Below, in pieces: positions 46,432-57,046 of a stretch of DNA of 64,000 nt. The notes below the pieces were generated by a model, which worked only from the letters and a program-made list of their open reading frames with translations, did no database searches and was not told where the DNA came from. Position numbers and translations under genes: made by a program. Every line of letters begins with the position of its first letter. Positions within the stretch are counted from its first letter, which is position 1. Source of the DNA: Nocardiopsis ansamitocini (GTDB lineage Bacteria; Actinomycetota; Actinomycetes; Streptosporangiales; Streptosporangiaceae); NCBI RefSeq assembly GCF_030268225.1, contig NZ_BSQG01000005.1:310001-374000 (forward strand). The letters run 5' to 3'.

Positions 46432-47216
46432 CACGCTTCCTCCGTTCCCGGCACCGAGACACGACCGGCCCGCCGGGACACGGCGTTGTCCGAGGCTCCG
46501 GTGATGGCTGCCACGATCTCCTCGTAGCTGGTGTCCTCGACCCGGAAGTCTCCGGCGTTGCGGCCCAGGCGCAGGACCGCTGCCCGGTCGGCGACCGCGC
46601 GGACGTCTGCCATGTTGTGGCTGATCAGGATCACTCCGAGCCCCTTGTCACGGAGGCGTTCGATGAGGTCGAGGACCTGGGCGGTCTGGGCGACGCCCAG
46701 CGCCGCGGTGGGCTCGTCCAGCATGACGACCTTGGGGTCGCCCAGCAGGGAGCGGGCGATGGCGATGATCTGGCGCTGGCCTCCCGAGAGGGAGGCCACC
46801 GGGATGCGCAGGCTGGGGATGCTGACGGAGAGCGAGTCCAGCAGTTCGCTGGCACGGCGCTCCATCTCCACCTCGTCCAGGACTCCGCCGGTGGTGCGCT
46901 CGTTTCCGAGGAACAGATTGGCGACGATGTCCAGGTTGTCGCAGAGCGCGAGGTCCTGGTAGATGGTGGCGATGCCCAGTTGCTGGGCGTCCCCGGGCTT
47001 GGCGACCGGGACTGCCCGGCCGTCCCAGAAGATGGTGCCGGTGTCAGCGGGGTGAACGCCCGCGATCACCTTGACGAGGGTGGACTTTCCGGCGCCGTTG
47101 TCACCCAGCAGGGCGACGACCTCGCCCGGGTCGACCCGAAGATCGACCTCGCTGAGCGCCTGTACCGCGCCGAACCGCTTGGAGATCCCGGAGAGTTCCA
47201 GGACTGGTTGTGTCAT
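46431..47216 (-). CDS. xylG: sugar ABC transporter ATP-binding protein (XylG-like, single domain)
   Basis: ATPase of the sugar importer, 261 aa. Motifs: Walker A GDNGAGKST, Q-loop YQDLALCDNL, signature LSGGQRQ, Walker B VVMLDEPTAALG and switch ISHNM. E. coli XylG has two fused ABC domains of about 510 residues; this one has only one, as in many actinobacterial CUT2 systems, so it should work as a homodimer. ATG 47216 has GAGGA seven bases upstream. It follows the binding-protein gene after a 116-base gap with a stable hairpin, and is coupled to the permease by a stop/start overlap. Confidence 0.93.
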   Translation of the reverse strand: MTQPVLELSGISKRFGAVQALSEVDLRVDPGEVVALLGDNGAGKSTLVKVIAGVHPADTGTIFWDGRAVPVAKPGDAQQLGIATIYQDLALCDNLDIVANLFLGNERTTGGVLDEVEMERRASELLDSLSVSIPSLRIPVASLSGGQRQIIAIARSLLGDPKVVMLDEPTAALGVAQTAQVLDLIERLRDKGLGVILISHNMADVRAVADRAAVLRLGRNAGDFRVEDTSYEEIVAAITGASDNAVSRRAGRVSVPGTEEA

Positions 47217-47284
47217 TGTCGCTTCCTCAAGCCGCGCCCCGACGGGGTCTGTGGATCCCTCGGCCGCCTGTTGTCGCCGTGGAG

Positions 47285-47318
47285 GGGGCACCGGGCGAAT
47301 GGACGGGCCCGGTGCCCC
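47285..47318 (-). terminator. intercistronic stem-loop between binding protein and ATPase genes
   Basis: GGGGCACCGGGC (47285-47296) pairs perfectly with GCCCGGTGCCCC (47307-47318), loop 10 bases. Placed just after the binding-protein gene, it would act as a partial terminator or RNA stabiliser giving more binding protein than ATPase. Confidence 0.7.
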
Positions 47319-47332
47319 TGCTTCCGGTTTCG

Positions 47333-48478
47333 CTACTGCCCCGACCCTGCCGACTTGCACAGGTCGGTGTCGGCGTAGGCCGAGGTGCAGATCTCTTCGA
47401 CGGTGTAGAGGCCGTCGGCGATGATGGTGTCCTCGATGTTGTCGACGGTGACCGCGACCGCTGGGAGCAGCACGGCGGGGACGGTCTCGCCGCCGCCGTC
47501 GGTGGCCTCGGTGACGGTGTACTCGCCACCGCCGTCGTACTCGCCGCCGGTGGCTGCGGCGATCGCCATCTCCGCGGCCACCTGGGCCTCGGGGCGGATG
47601 GCCTTGTAGACGGTCATGTACTGGTCACCGGAGATGATGCGCTGGATGCCCGCGAGCTCGGCGTCCTGACCGGTGATGGGGGGCATCTCGTCCACGCCGG
47701 CGCTCTTGAGCGCGGCGATGATGCCGCCGGCCATGCCGTCGTTGGCGCTGTAGACGCCGGAGATGTTCTCGACGCCGATGGAGGTGATCGCCTGTTCCAT
47801 CTGCTGCTGGGCCTTGTCGTTGGACCAGTCGGGGGTGTCGTACTCGGCACCGATCTCGACCTGGCCGTCCAGGGCCTCGTGCGCGCCGGCCTTGAAGTCG
47901 GCGGCGTTGGGGTCGGTGGGCGAACCGTTGATCATGACAATCTCGCCCTCGCCGGTCGCGCCGGCCTCCTCGATGCCTTCGAGGAGCGACTCGCCCTGAA
48001 CGGTGCCGACGGTCTTGTTGTCGAAGGAGACGTAGTAGTCCACGCCGCCCTGGGCCAGACGGTCGTAGGCGACGACCGGAACGTTCTGCCCCTTGGCCTG
48101 CTGGACGATACCTCCGGCTGCTTCGGCGTCGACGGCGTCCAGGACCAGGACGTTGACGCCCTCGGTCAGCATGGCCTCGGCCTGCGACTGCTGCTTGGCG
48201 GTGTCCTGATCGGCGTTCTGGTAGGCGACGTCGCAGTTGGGACAGAGCTCGGCGACGGCCTCTTCGAAGTAGGGCTTGTCGAACTTCTCGTAGCGCGCGG
48301 TCTTTGACTCGGGGAGGAGCAGCCCGATGGTGAAGCCCTCCTCGACCGAGGCATCGCCGCCTTCGCCTGCGGCTCCACCCGTGGTGGTGGCCCCGCAGCC
48401 CGCCAGTGTCAGCACGGTCGCGGCACCGACCGCGGTGCCGACCATCACGCGGTGGACGAACCTGTTTCGCTTGCTCAT
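47333..48478 (-). CDS. xylF: xylose-type sugar-binding lipoprotein
   Basis: Extracytoplasmic binding protein of the ABC importer, 381 aa. The N-terminus is a lipoprotein signal with LTLAGC (Cys28), followed by a Gly/Ala linker and a periplasmic-binding-protein type I fold. XylF-like segments are VPVVAYDRLAQGGVDYYVSF and ITGQDAELAGIQRIISGDQY followed by MTVYK, matching the order in E. coli D-xylose-binding protein, so D-xylose is the likely ligand. Ligand specificity is inferred by resemblance only. ATG 48478 has GGAGG seven bases upstream. An operator-like motif shared with the ROK gene lies upstream. Confidence 0.9.
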   Translation of the reverse strand: MSKRNRFVHRVMVGTAVGAATVLTLAGCGATTTGGAAGEGGDASVEEGFTIGLLLPESKTARYEKFDKPYFEEAVAELCPNCDVAYQNADQDTAKQQSQAEAMLTEGVNVLVLDAVDAEAAGGIVQQAKGQNVPVVAYDRLAQGGVDYYVSFDNKTVGTVQGESLLEGIEEAGATGEGEIVMINGSPTDPNAADFKAGAHEALDGQVEIGAEYDTPDWSNDKAQQQMEQAITSIGVENISGVYSANDGMAGGIIAALKSAGVDEMPPITGQDAELAGIQRIISGDQYMTVYKAIRPEAQVAAEMAIAAATGGEYDGGGEYTVTEATDGGGETVPAVLLPAVAVTVDNIEDTIIADGLYTVEEICTSAYADTDLCKSAGSGQ

Positions 48479-48594
48479 TACTTGGCCTCCTTGTGGGTCC
48501 ACCGACCCGGGGGATGCGGACGCGCCCACCGCAACGTGCGCTGGATCACTCGGTGAACCGATGCCGTGAAGTCAAACTCTTGGAAACCTTGGCG

Positions 48595-48651
48595 TCAAGC
48601 CTTGAACACATAACTGAAACGTTACGGACATCGACTTCACGCCTTGAAGGC
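48595..48651. promoter_or_regulatory. ROK-type operator motifs upstream of the sugar ABC operon
   Basis: TCAAGCCTTGA (48595-48605) is a perfect 5-1-5 dyad, and GCCTTGAAGGC (48641-48651) is a second 5-1-5 dyad containing the same CCTTGA half. They lie 117-173 bases upstream of the binding-protein start. Read on the other strand the first is TCAAGGCTTGA, which recurs with one change upstream of the ROK gene (49951-49961). Confidence 0.55.
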
Positions 48652-48728
48652 AGCGTTCACCCAGGTCAATGGGCTTATCGCCCGATTTGTGAAAATCTGT
48701 GCCGCCGGAAGTCTTTTACCTAGTAGCT

Positions 48729-49898
48729 TCAGACAGTGGAGACAAGAGCGGTTCGCAGGGCACCGCGCAGGGCCGCACGGCGGCCGAGTTCGCCTTGAAC
48801 GAGCTGTAGGTCGGCGAGTGCGCTGCCCAGTGCTCCCAGTTCCATGGCCCGGCGCATGGGTTCGAGCAGCAGCTCTCCCGACTCGGCGATGGCACCGCCC
48901 ACGATGACCATCTGCGGGTTGAACATGTTGACCATGATCGCCACACCGCGCCCCAGGGCCGAGCCCGCCTCGGAGACGATCCGCCGGCATCCGGGATCGC
49001 CCGCGACAGCAGCCGCGATCAGCCCCTCAAGCGTGGCCCCGTGTTCGACACTGCTGTACTGGGGCAGCATGTCCAACAGGTGCGGGGCCCCCACCAGCGT
49101 CTCCAGGCAGCCGCGGTTGCCGCAACGGCACACCTGTCCGCGCTCGTCGAGACCGATATGCCCGATCTCCCCGGCGGTTCCCCCCGCACCGCGGAAGAGC
49201 TGTCCCGAGATCATCACGCCCGCCCCCACCCCCTGGGCGACGTTGACGTAGACCACGTGCTCCACTCCGCGGGCCACGCCCTCGAAGGACTCCGCCAGGG
49301 CGCACAGGTTGGCGTCGTTGTCGACGGTGACGGGGAGCCCCAGCCGTTCGGCGAGCTCGCTGCCCGGAGCGAACCCCGCCCAACGCGGCATGCAGGTGAT
49401 CCCCCCGACCGCTCCGCTGACCGGGTCGATGGGGCCGGGAACGGCTGCGGCCACCCCGATGACCATCGAGTGGTCCACTCGGGCCTGGGTGAGCAGTGTC
49501 TCGGTCAGCCAGACGGCACGCCGGACGCCGCGCACGGGGTCGTCGGCCACGTCGTAGGCGATCGACTCCTCCAACAGCAACCGCCCCTGGCTGTCGCCCA
49601 GGGCGACGCCGAGACGGGTGTTGGCGAAGTCGATCGCCACCACCACACCGGGCGGACGCAGCAGGGTGACCGCACGCGCCCGGCGACCGTTGGAGGAAGT
49701 CTCTCGCACCGATACCGCACCGGTGGAGCGCAGGTCGCGCACGATGTTGGAGACGCTGGCCGCCGAGAGGCCGGTGGAGCGCGCGATCTCGGCCTGGGTC
49801 AGGGTGCCGCCTTCACGCAGTGCGGCCACGACCCGCTCGCGGTTGGCCTGGCGCAAAGCAGCCTGCGACCCGGGCGTAACCTGCGCGTCCGTCGTCAC
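48729..49898 (-). CDS. ROK family transcriptional repressor (XylR-like)
   Basis: A 389-aa NagC/XylR-type regulator. Residues about 15-75 form the winged helix (LTQAEIARSTGLSAASVSNI). The ROK sugar-kinase-like domain follows with its ATP/sugar segments VVAIDFANTRLGVALGD and the zinc site CRCGNRGCLETL. GTG 49898 has GGAG seven bases upstream. It lies directly upstream of the xylose-type transporter genes on the same strand but 250 bases away, so the transporter has its own promoter. Shared motifs before both units suggest that it represses the transporter and itself, with the imported sugar as inducer. Confidence 0.93.
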   Translation of the reverse strand: MTTDAQVTPGSQAALRQANRERVVAALREGGTLTQAEIARSTGLSAASVSNIVRDLRSTGAVSVRETSSNGRRARAVTLLRPPGVVVAIDFANTRLGVALGDSQGRLLLEESIAYDVADDPVRGVRRAVWLTETLLTQARVDHSMVIGVAAAVPGPIDPVSGAVGGITCMPRWAGFAPGSELAERLGLPVTVDNDANLCALAESFEGVARGVEHVVYVNVAQGVGAGVMISGQLFRGAGGTAGEIGHIGLDERGQVCRCGNRGCLETLVGAPHLLDMLPQYSSVEHGATLEGLIAAAVAGDPGCRRIVSEAGSALGRGVAIMVNMFNPQMVIVGGAIAESGELLLEPMRRAMELGALGSALADLQLVQGELGRRAALRGALRTALVSTV

Positions 49899-49950
49899 GG
49901 ATGCTCCTTCGCTCGACCATCGGTGGCCCAAGGCCGGTGCAGTCGAGCTT

Positions 49951-49961
49951 ACAAGGCTTGA
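49951..49961. promoter_or_regulatory. ROK autoregulatory operator
   Basis: ACAAGGCTTGA, 53 bases upstream of the ROK start codon, differs by one base from TCAAGGCTTGA, the reverse complement of the dyad before the transporter operon. Confidence 0.5.
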
Positions 49962-50012
49962 AAACACCCGGTGAGATGGCACCTCGAATGCCGGCGCGCC
50001 GGGAAACGCGGA

Positions 50013-50288
50013 TCAGTTGTCGTCGCCGTCCTCTCTGTCACCGTCCCTGTCACCGTCCCCGTCGCCGCCGTCCCGAACGTCGTCCCGGGTGTCCTCGTCC
50101 CGCTCTTCGTCGGTGTCCTCGGAACCATCCGGGGCCTCGTCGCGCTCCTCTTGGGCCGGAGCCTCCGTTTCGCCCACACCGGGGGTGTCGTCGCAGGCGG
50201 AGAGCGAGGTCACCGCGAACAGCACGATCGCTCCCGCCACGGCTAGGCGGCGCAACGCGGTGAGCGTCCCAAGGGTGCGAGCTGCCAT
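50013..50288 (-). CDS. small acidic lipoprotein
   Basis: A 91-aa secreted lipoprotein: basic N-terminus, hydrophobic core and SLSAC lipobox (Cys32), then a mature part of 60 residues made almost wholly of Asp, Glu, Gly and Arg (for example DGGDGDGDRDGDREDGDDN). Such a tail has no fold and could bind cations such as calcium, or space something from the membrane. ATG 50288 has AGGAG seven bases upstream, a strong sign that the gene is real. It is alone, downstream of no operon partner. Function unknown. Confidence 0.75.
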   Translation of the reverse strand: MAARTLGTLTALRRLAVAGAIVLFAVTSLSACDDTPGVGETEAPAQEERDEAPDGSEDTDEERDEDTRDDVRDGGDGDGDRDGDREDGDDN

Positions 50289-50567
50289 GGTGGTTCTCCT
50301 CTTCGCCGGTGACCCCGACCGGACGGGATCGGTTGCGCGATGGCGTCTCTACCCCGTGCGGGCGGCGACGAACGGGACCGCGGCGATCTCCAGGCACGGA
50401 AGCCGGAACGCACCACCGGGGGAATCGGGTGCGAAAGTGGAACCTCGGCAAACGACGGCGCGGGCAGTGGGGGTCGAGTGGAAGCGGCTGCATCAAGGAA
50501 CGGGCCACGGCGAGTGGCGGCCCGCACCCTGCCCTGGCCTACTCCGGTTCGGGCGGGTGGTTGAGCC

Positions 50568-51206
50568 ATGGAACGGACCGGTGACGAGGGCCGGGCCGTG
50601 CGGTTGTCGACCGCCGATGCCGGCTTCGCGGCAGCGCTGGCAATGCGTGCACAGCGCGCCCCTGCCCGGGCCGGGGCGGCACGGGTGGTTGCGATCGAGG
50701 GCAGATCGGGAGCGGGAAAGAGCTTCGTCGCCGCTCTGCTCGGCTCCCACCTGGGATGGCCGGTCCTGCACCTGGACGATCTCTACCCCGGGTGGACGGG
50801 CCTGGCGGCCACGGAGGCACTGGTGCGCCGGTGGGTCGTCGATCCACTGGTAGGAGGTGCGGACCCGTACTGGCGTCGCTACGACTGGGAACGGGGGGAG
50901 CACACCGAATGGGTGCGCACCCCCGTCTCCGACGGTCTGGTCGTCGAGGGGTGCGGCAGCGGGGCACAAGGGCTGCGCCCGTTCCTGGCCGCGCTGATCT
51001 GGGTCGAGGCGCCCGCCTCGCTGCGGACCAGGCGGCTGGACGCCAGGTCGGACGCGGCCGACTACGCTCCCCACCGCTCGATGTGGGCCGCCCAGGAGGA
51101 CCTCTTCTACGCCGAGCACCGGTGCAACGACCACGCCGACACGATCGTGGACAATCCATCCGGCCCACCGAGGGGAGCCAACAGCAGACATACGTTTCAG
51201 CGGTGA
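50568..51206 (+). CDS. uridine-kinase-like P-loop protein
   Basis: A 212-aa P-loop kinase-like protein. Walker A is GRSGAGKSF near residue 46, followed by HLDDLYPGW, the phosphate-acceptor/Mg segment of uridine kinase and phosphoribulokinase relatives, and DGLVVEGCGSG and LIWVEAPASLRTRRLDAR. In actinomycetes such proteins are usually annotated as ATP-binding or uridine kinase; the substrate is not established. ATG 50568 has no clear ribosome site. It is convergent with the TPR gene at 51408. Confidence 0.8.
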   Translation: MERTGDEGRAVRLSTADAGFAAALAMRAQRAPARAGAARVVAIEGRSGAGKSFVAALLGSHLGWPVLHLDDLYPGWTGLAATEALVRRWVVDPLVGGADPYWRRYDWERGEHTEWVRTPVSDGLVVEGCGSGAQGLRPFLAALIWVEAPASLRTRRLDARSDAADYAPHRSMWAAQEDLFYAEHRCNDHADTIVDNPSGPPRGANSRHTFQR

Positions 51207-51407
51207 AGCGGCCGGTTGCCCGCCCCCACGCTGGGGTGTCCTTGCGGACCGGCATCGGACGGGTTCGCCGGCGACCGCGCCCGGCAACGCGCAACCGGCA
51301 TCCGCGGCCTGCCGGCGCGTCCGGACGAGTCGCGCGACGGGGGCCGGCAAAGGGGTGGTGACCGGGGCGGAGCCGAAGGCGACGGGAGTCGGCCCGCTGC
51401 GCCGGCC

Positions 51408-52421
51408 CTACCCCACCGGACGCGCGTCGGGGTCCTCGCTGACCGGTGGTTCGCCGGTCTCGGCGGACGCGTGCGAACGGGGACGGGGCAGCCAGGACAG
51501 GGCCTCTCTCAGCCGGCCGAGTCCTCGTCCCGCGCCGTCCTCGCGCTCGCGGTCCCGGGCACCCTCGATACGCCTTCTGGTACGCGCGACCCTGCCGTCC
51601 CCTGCCCCGTAGAGCCGGATCTGGCGGTCCAGGAGGGCGTTGAGGACGCTATGGGCGCGGCGGACGTCTCCCGCGGCGAGCAGTGCGTTGGCGTGCTGCT
51701 CACGGGCTTCCATCGTGATCTGGGCGTCGTCGCCGAAAGCGCGGGTGAGTTCGGGGACCAGGGCCGCCCACGCCGCGGTTGTCCGGGCCAGGTCGAGGTA
51801 GCCCATCTGGACGACGAGATCGCGCCGCAGGGTCAGCACGGACCGGTCACCGCGTTCGCGCGGCCCCGGATAGACCAACCGCTCCCACAGCGCGTCACGC
51901 AGCTCGGCACGACCGGTGGCGTCGTAGAGCCGAAGCAGTTCCGCCCCGGTCTCCAGACGGCGCAGTCGTGCCGAGCGCGCGTCCTGCCAGTGCTCCAGCG
52001 CCGCCATCAGCGGCCCGTAGTGCTCCAGCGCCTTCTCCCAGTCGCGGCGCTGGTGGTGGGCGTAGTGGGCGCCGAGCCTACGGCGCAGGCGCATGGCGCG
52101 GGGATGGTACTCGCCGTGCCTGGCCAGCGCACGGGCGAGGCGGCGCTCCAGGGAGCGCGGCTCGCCCGGTCGTGTGGACATCGGGGACGCTTCGGAGGAC
52201 CTGCGCCGCCATCGACGCACGCCGGACAGCGCAGCGGCGAGAACCAGCCAGACCGGCATCGCGACCGCCAGGACCTGGGCGACCGCCGCATCGGGCCGCG
52301 ACGGCAGGCCGCCGGCGGCTTCCGCACCTGCCCACCCGAGAAGCAGTGCCGGAAGCACCAGGAGCAGCAGGGCGGCCCACGGCCTCGGGCGCGGCTGTCT
52401 CGGAGTGTCACCCTGTGTCAT
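51408..52421 (-). CDS. membrane-anchored helical-repeat (TPR-like) protein
   Basis: A 337-aa protein. Two hydrophobic segments near the N-terminus (about 15-37, WAALLLLVLPALLLGWAGAE, and about 47-68, AQVLAVAMPVWLVLAAAL) anchor a cytoplasmic part rich in Arg, Leu and Ala. That part contains helical repeats resembling TPR (YHPRAMRLRRRLGAHYAHHQ and LTLRRDLVVQMGYLDLARTT). ATG 52421 has GGAAGG about eight bases upstream. It resembles in style the TPR protein at 22824-23384. Function unknown. Confidence 0.7.
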   Translation of the reverse strand: MTQGDTPRQPRPRPWAALLLLVLPALLLGWAGAEAAGGLPSRPDAAVAQVLAVAMPVWLVLAAALSGVRRWRRRSSEASPMSTRPGEPRSLERRLARALARHGEYHPRAMRLRRRLGAHYAHHQRRDWEKALEHYGPLMAALEHWQDARSARLRRLETGAELLRLYDATGRAELRDALWERLVYPGPRERGDRSVLTLRRDLVVQMGYLDLARTTAAWAALVPELTRAFGDDAQITMEAREQHANALLAAGDVRRAHSVLNALLDRQIRLYGAGDGRVARTRRRIEGARDREREDGAGRGLGRLREALSWLPRPRSHASAETGEPPVSEDPDARPVG

Positions 52422-52590
52422 GGGATCGCCTTCCGTAGCGTCGTCAGTCCACCAGATACCCCGACAACCGTGATTATTCCTACGCCACACGAGCAATCGG
52501 GCCGCGGTGAACCACCCGGGCAGTTGCGGCGTCGAACCAGGCGAACGCATCCGAGCCGCCCCGCCCGGCTCCTTGACGAAAAGGGGTCGT

Positions 52591-52980
52591 ATGATCCAGC
52601 AGCCTTTCTCTCCCCCGCAGCCCCTGACGCCCCAACGGGTGGTGTCGCGCACTCTGGGCACGGTCCTGCTGTTGGCGGCCTTCGCCGGCGGGGCCGTGCT
52701 TCCCTTCATGTCCATCGCCACGGTGATGCAGCCCGCCTCCTGCACTTCCGTGGCCGACGCCCCCGCGTGCAACCCGATCCTGCTGGTCGTGGCGCTGCTC
52801 CTGCCCTGGGCCGGCTGGTTGGCGGGGGTCGTGGGCGGTCTGGTGATGCTGGTGGTGTCGTGGCGGCGACGGCGCGGCGAGTGGCTGTGGGGCGCGCTGG
52901 CGCTGGTCGTCTCCGCGTCCAGCGCCGTGGGTGCACTGCTCGTCCTCTTCGGACCGGCCGAACTGCTCACCCTGCTCTGA
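52591..52980 (+). CDS. small four-helix membrane protein
   Basis: A 129-aa protein with three to four hydrophobic helices (VLLLAAFAGGAVLPFMSIA, PILLVVALLLPWAGWLAGVV, VGGLVMLVVSW, WLWGALALVVSASSAVGALL). A pair of cysteines in the first extracytoplasmic loop (ASCTSVADAPACNP) could form a disulfide. The Pro/Gln-rich N-terminus is cytoplasmic. ATG 52591 is preceded by AAAGGGG at suitable distance. It is divergent from the TPR gene at 51408. I do not recognise a function. Confidence 0.72.
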   Translation: MIQQPFSPPQPLTPQRVVSRTLGTVLLLAAFAGGAVLPFMSIATVMQPASCTSVADAPACNPILLVVALLLPWAGWLAGVVGGLVMLVVSWRRRRGEWLWGALALVVSASSAVGALLVLFGPAELLTLL

Positions 52981-53054
52981 CCGTGTGGGCGGGGAGGGTC
53001 GGCTTCTTTCGTTCTCTCCCGCGCCGACACGGACCGGTGCGGTAGAAGGTCCCC

Positions 53055-53435
53055 ATGCCCAATGAACGTTTGCGTTCCGCGATGATCACCACGGGACACA
53101 CGGTGCGTTCCCTCGCCACGGCATTGTCGACCGACCCGAAGACCATTGAACGCTGGGTCAGCACCGGCCGGCTCCCCCATCGGAGCAAGGTCCGTGTCTG
53201 CGGAGCGGGCGCCCGTGCCGATTTCGTCTTCCACCTCCGACGTGGCCGTTCCCGGGGTCTCTCCGTCGTCTCACACGGCGATCGGCGGCACGGTGCGGAC
53301 TACGTCGAATCCGATTCGGGAGTGACCCCGCCATGGCCCGCACCGAGTACTACGACGATCCCACCGCACCGGCGCCCAACAGCACGGTGGTCGCCGCCAG
53401 CGCGGCCGTGTTCGACTCCAAGGGGCGGTTGCTGA
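53055..53435 (+). pseudogene. truncated XRE-type helix-turn-helix regulator
   Basis: The first 48 codons encode a recognisable actinomycete HTH start (MPNERLRSAMITTGHTVRSL, then ALSTDPKTIERWVSTGRLPH). Full-length relatives continue with a longer regulatory part. Here the frame turns into low-complexity sequence and runs into the Nudix gene in another phase. A deletion or frameshift after about residue 48 is likely, unless a 50-residue HTH protein is functional on its own. ATG 53055 has no Shine-Dalgarno. Confidence 0.55.
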
Positions 53436-53803
53436 TGCAGCGACGCGTCGACAACGGGCTGTGGGCCCTGCCCGGTGGGGTACTGGAGCCCACCGAGAGC
53501 CTGCCCGAGGCGGCCGTGCGCAAGACCAGGGAAGAGACCGGGATCGACATCGAGATCACCGGCCTGGTCGGTACCTACACCGATCCCCGGCACATCATCG
53601 CCTATACCGACGGCGAGGTCCGCCGCCAGTTCAACATCTGCTTCCGCGGCCGCCCGGTGGGCGGCCTCCTGGCCGTCAGCGACGAGTCCGTCGTGGTGCG
53701 CTGGATCCCGCGCGACGAGATCGACGCGCTCCTCCTGCACCGGACCCAGCGCCTCCGCGTCCGGCACGCCCTTCTCCCCGAGAGGCTTCCCCACCTCGGC
53801 TGA
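53333..53803 (+). CDS. Nudix hydrolase
   Basis: A 156-aa Nudix-fold protein that would cleave a nucleoside diphosphate linked to another moiety. The Nudix box is GVLEPTESLPEAAVRKTREE followed by TGI: G-x5-E-x7-R-K-x2-E-E-x-G. The two metal-binding glutamates (EE) are present, but the usual Glu after the Arg is Lys, which may lower or shift activity. ATG 53333 sits inside the tail of the truncated HTH frame. A strong bidirectional terminator follows 4 bases after the stop. Substrate unknown. Confidence 0.87.
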   Translation: MARTEYYDDPTAPAPNSTVVAASAAVFDSKGRLLMQRRVDNGLWALPGGVLEPTESLPEAAVRKTREETGIDIEITGLVGTYTDPRHIIAYTDGEVRRQFNICFRGRPVGGLLAVSDESVVVRWIPRDEIDALLLHRTQRLRVRHALLPERLPHLG

Positions 53804-53806
53804 GCC

Positions 53807-53862
53807 CGGACGCCAAAGGGTCCGCCCCCTCTTCTCGACGGGGGCGGACCCTTTGGCGTCCG
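53807..53862. terminator. very strong bidirectional terminator between Nudix gene and acnA
   Basis: A perfect 23-bp stem, arms 53807-53829 and 53840-53862 (outer sequence CGGACGCCAAAGGG), with a 10-base loop between convergent genes. Confidence 0.9.
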
Positions 53863-53907
53863 TGACCGGGCCTGGTGGGCCCGGTCACGGGGTGGCGCGG
53901 TGAACCG

Positions 53908-56685
<2,778 letters not shown>

Positions 56686-56935
56686 GGTTGTTCGCCTCCT
56701 GATCTCGCCACTTTTTCCCAGCATCCTGCCGTAGCCGCGATGCCGGGAAACCACTGAGGCTGCCCTTACGAGATCGCTCCCCCTAAGACCCGAGGCACCC
56801 GCGACATGCCATCCGCCGGAGGGCGGATTCCATCGGCGCCGACGGCCTTGGCCTCGCCGTGGGCCGCACGGACCGCCTCGGTCCCATCATGGCAGGCCGG
56901 TCCCCGGACAACGGTGAAGCGTGCTCAGTGGTTTG
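56686..56935 (-). other. long 5' leader of acnA
   Basis: About 245 untranslated bases between the proposed -10 (56936-56941) and the GTG. No good alternative promoter or gene is seen within it. A possible place for RNA-level control, which I cannot resolve by eye. Confidence 0.4.
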
Positions 56936-56984
56936 ATTTTATCTCGACATCAAGTTATCCAACATGTATCTCGATATCAAGTTA
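56936..56984 (-). promoter_or_regulatory. acnA promoter with two tandem MarR/TamR-like operators
   Basis: TATCTCGACATCAAGTTA (56940-56957) and TATCTCGATATCAAGTTA (56967-56984) are the same 18-bp site repeated with a 27-bp period; each is an imperfect 8-2-8 palindrome. Read leftward, the first overlaps a -10 TAAAAT (56936-56941) for acnA. In Streptomyces the MarR-family regulator TamR controls aconitase through an 18-bp inverted repeat, which fits; the exact motif match is from memory. Confidence 0.65.
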
Positions 56985-57046
56985 CTTTCGGGTAGGCGCG
57001 GTGGGGTGCGCCGCGGTACGGAGCACCCCAACGGACGCCGCGTCCA

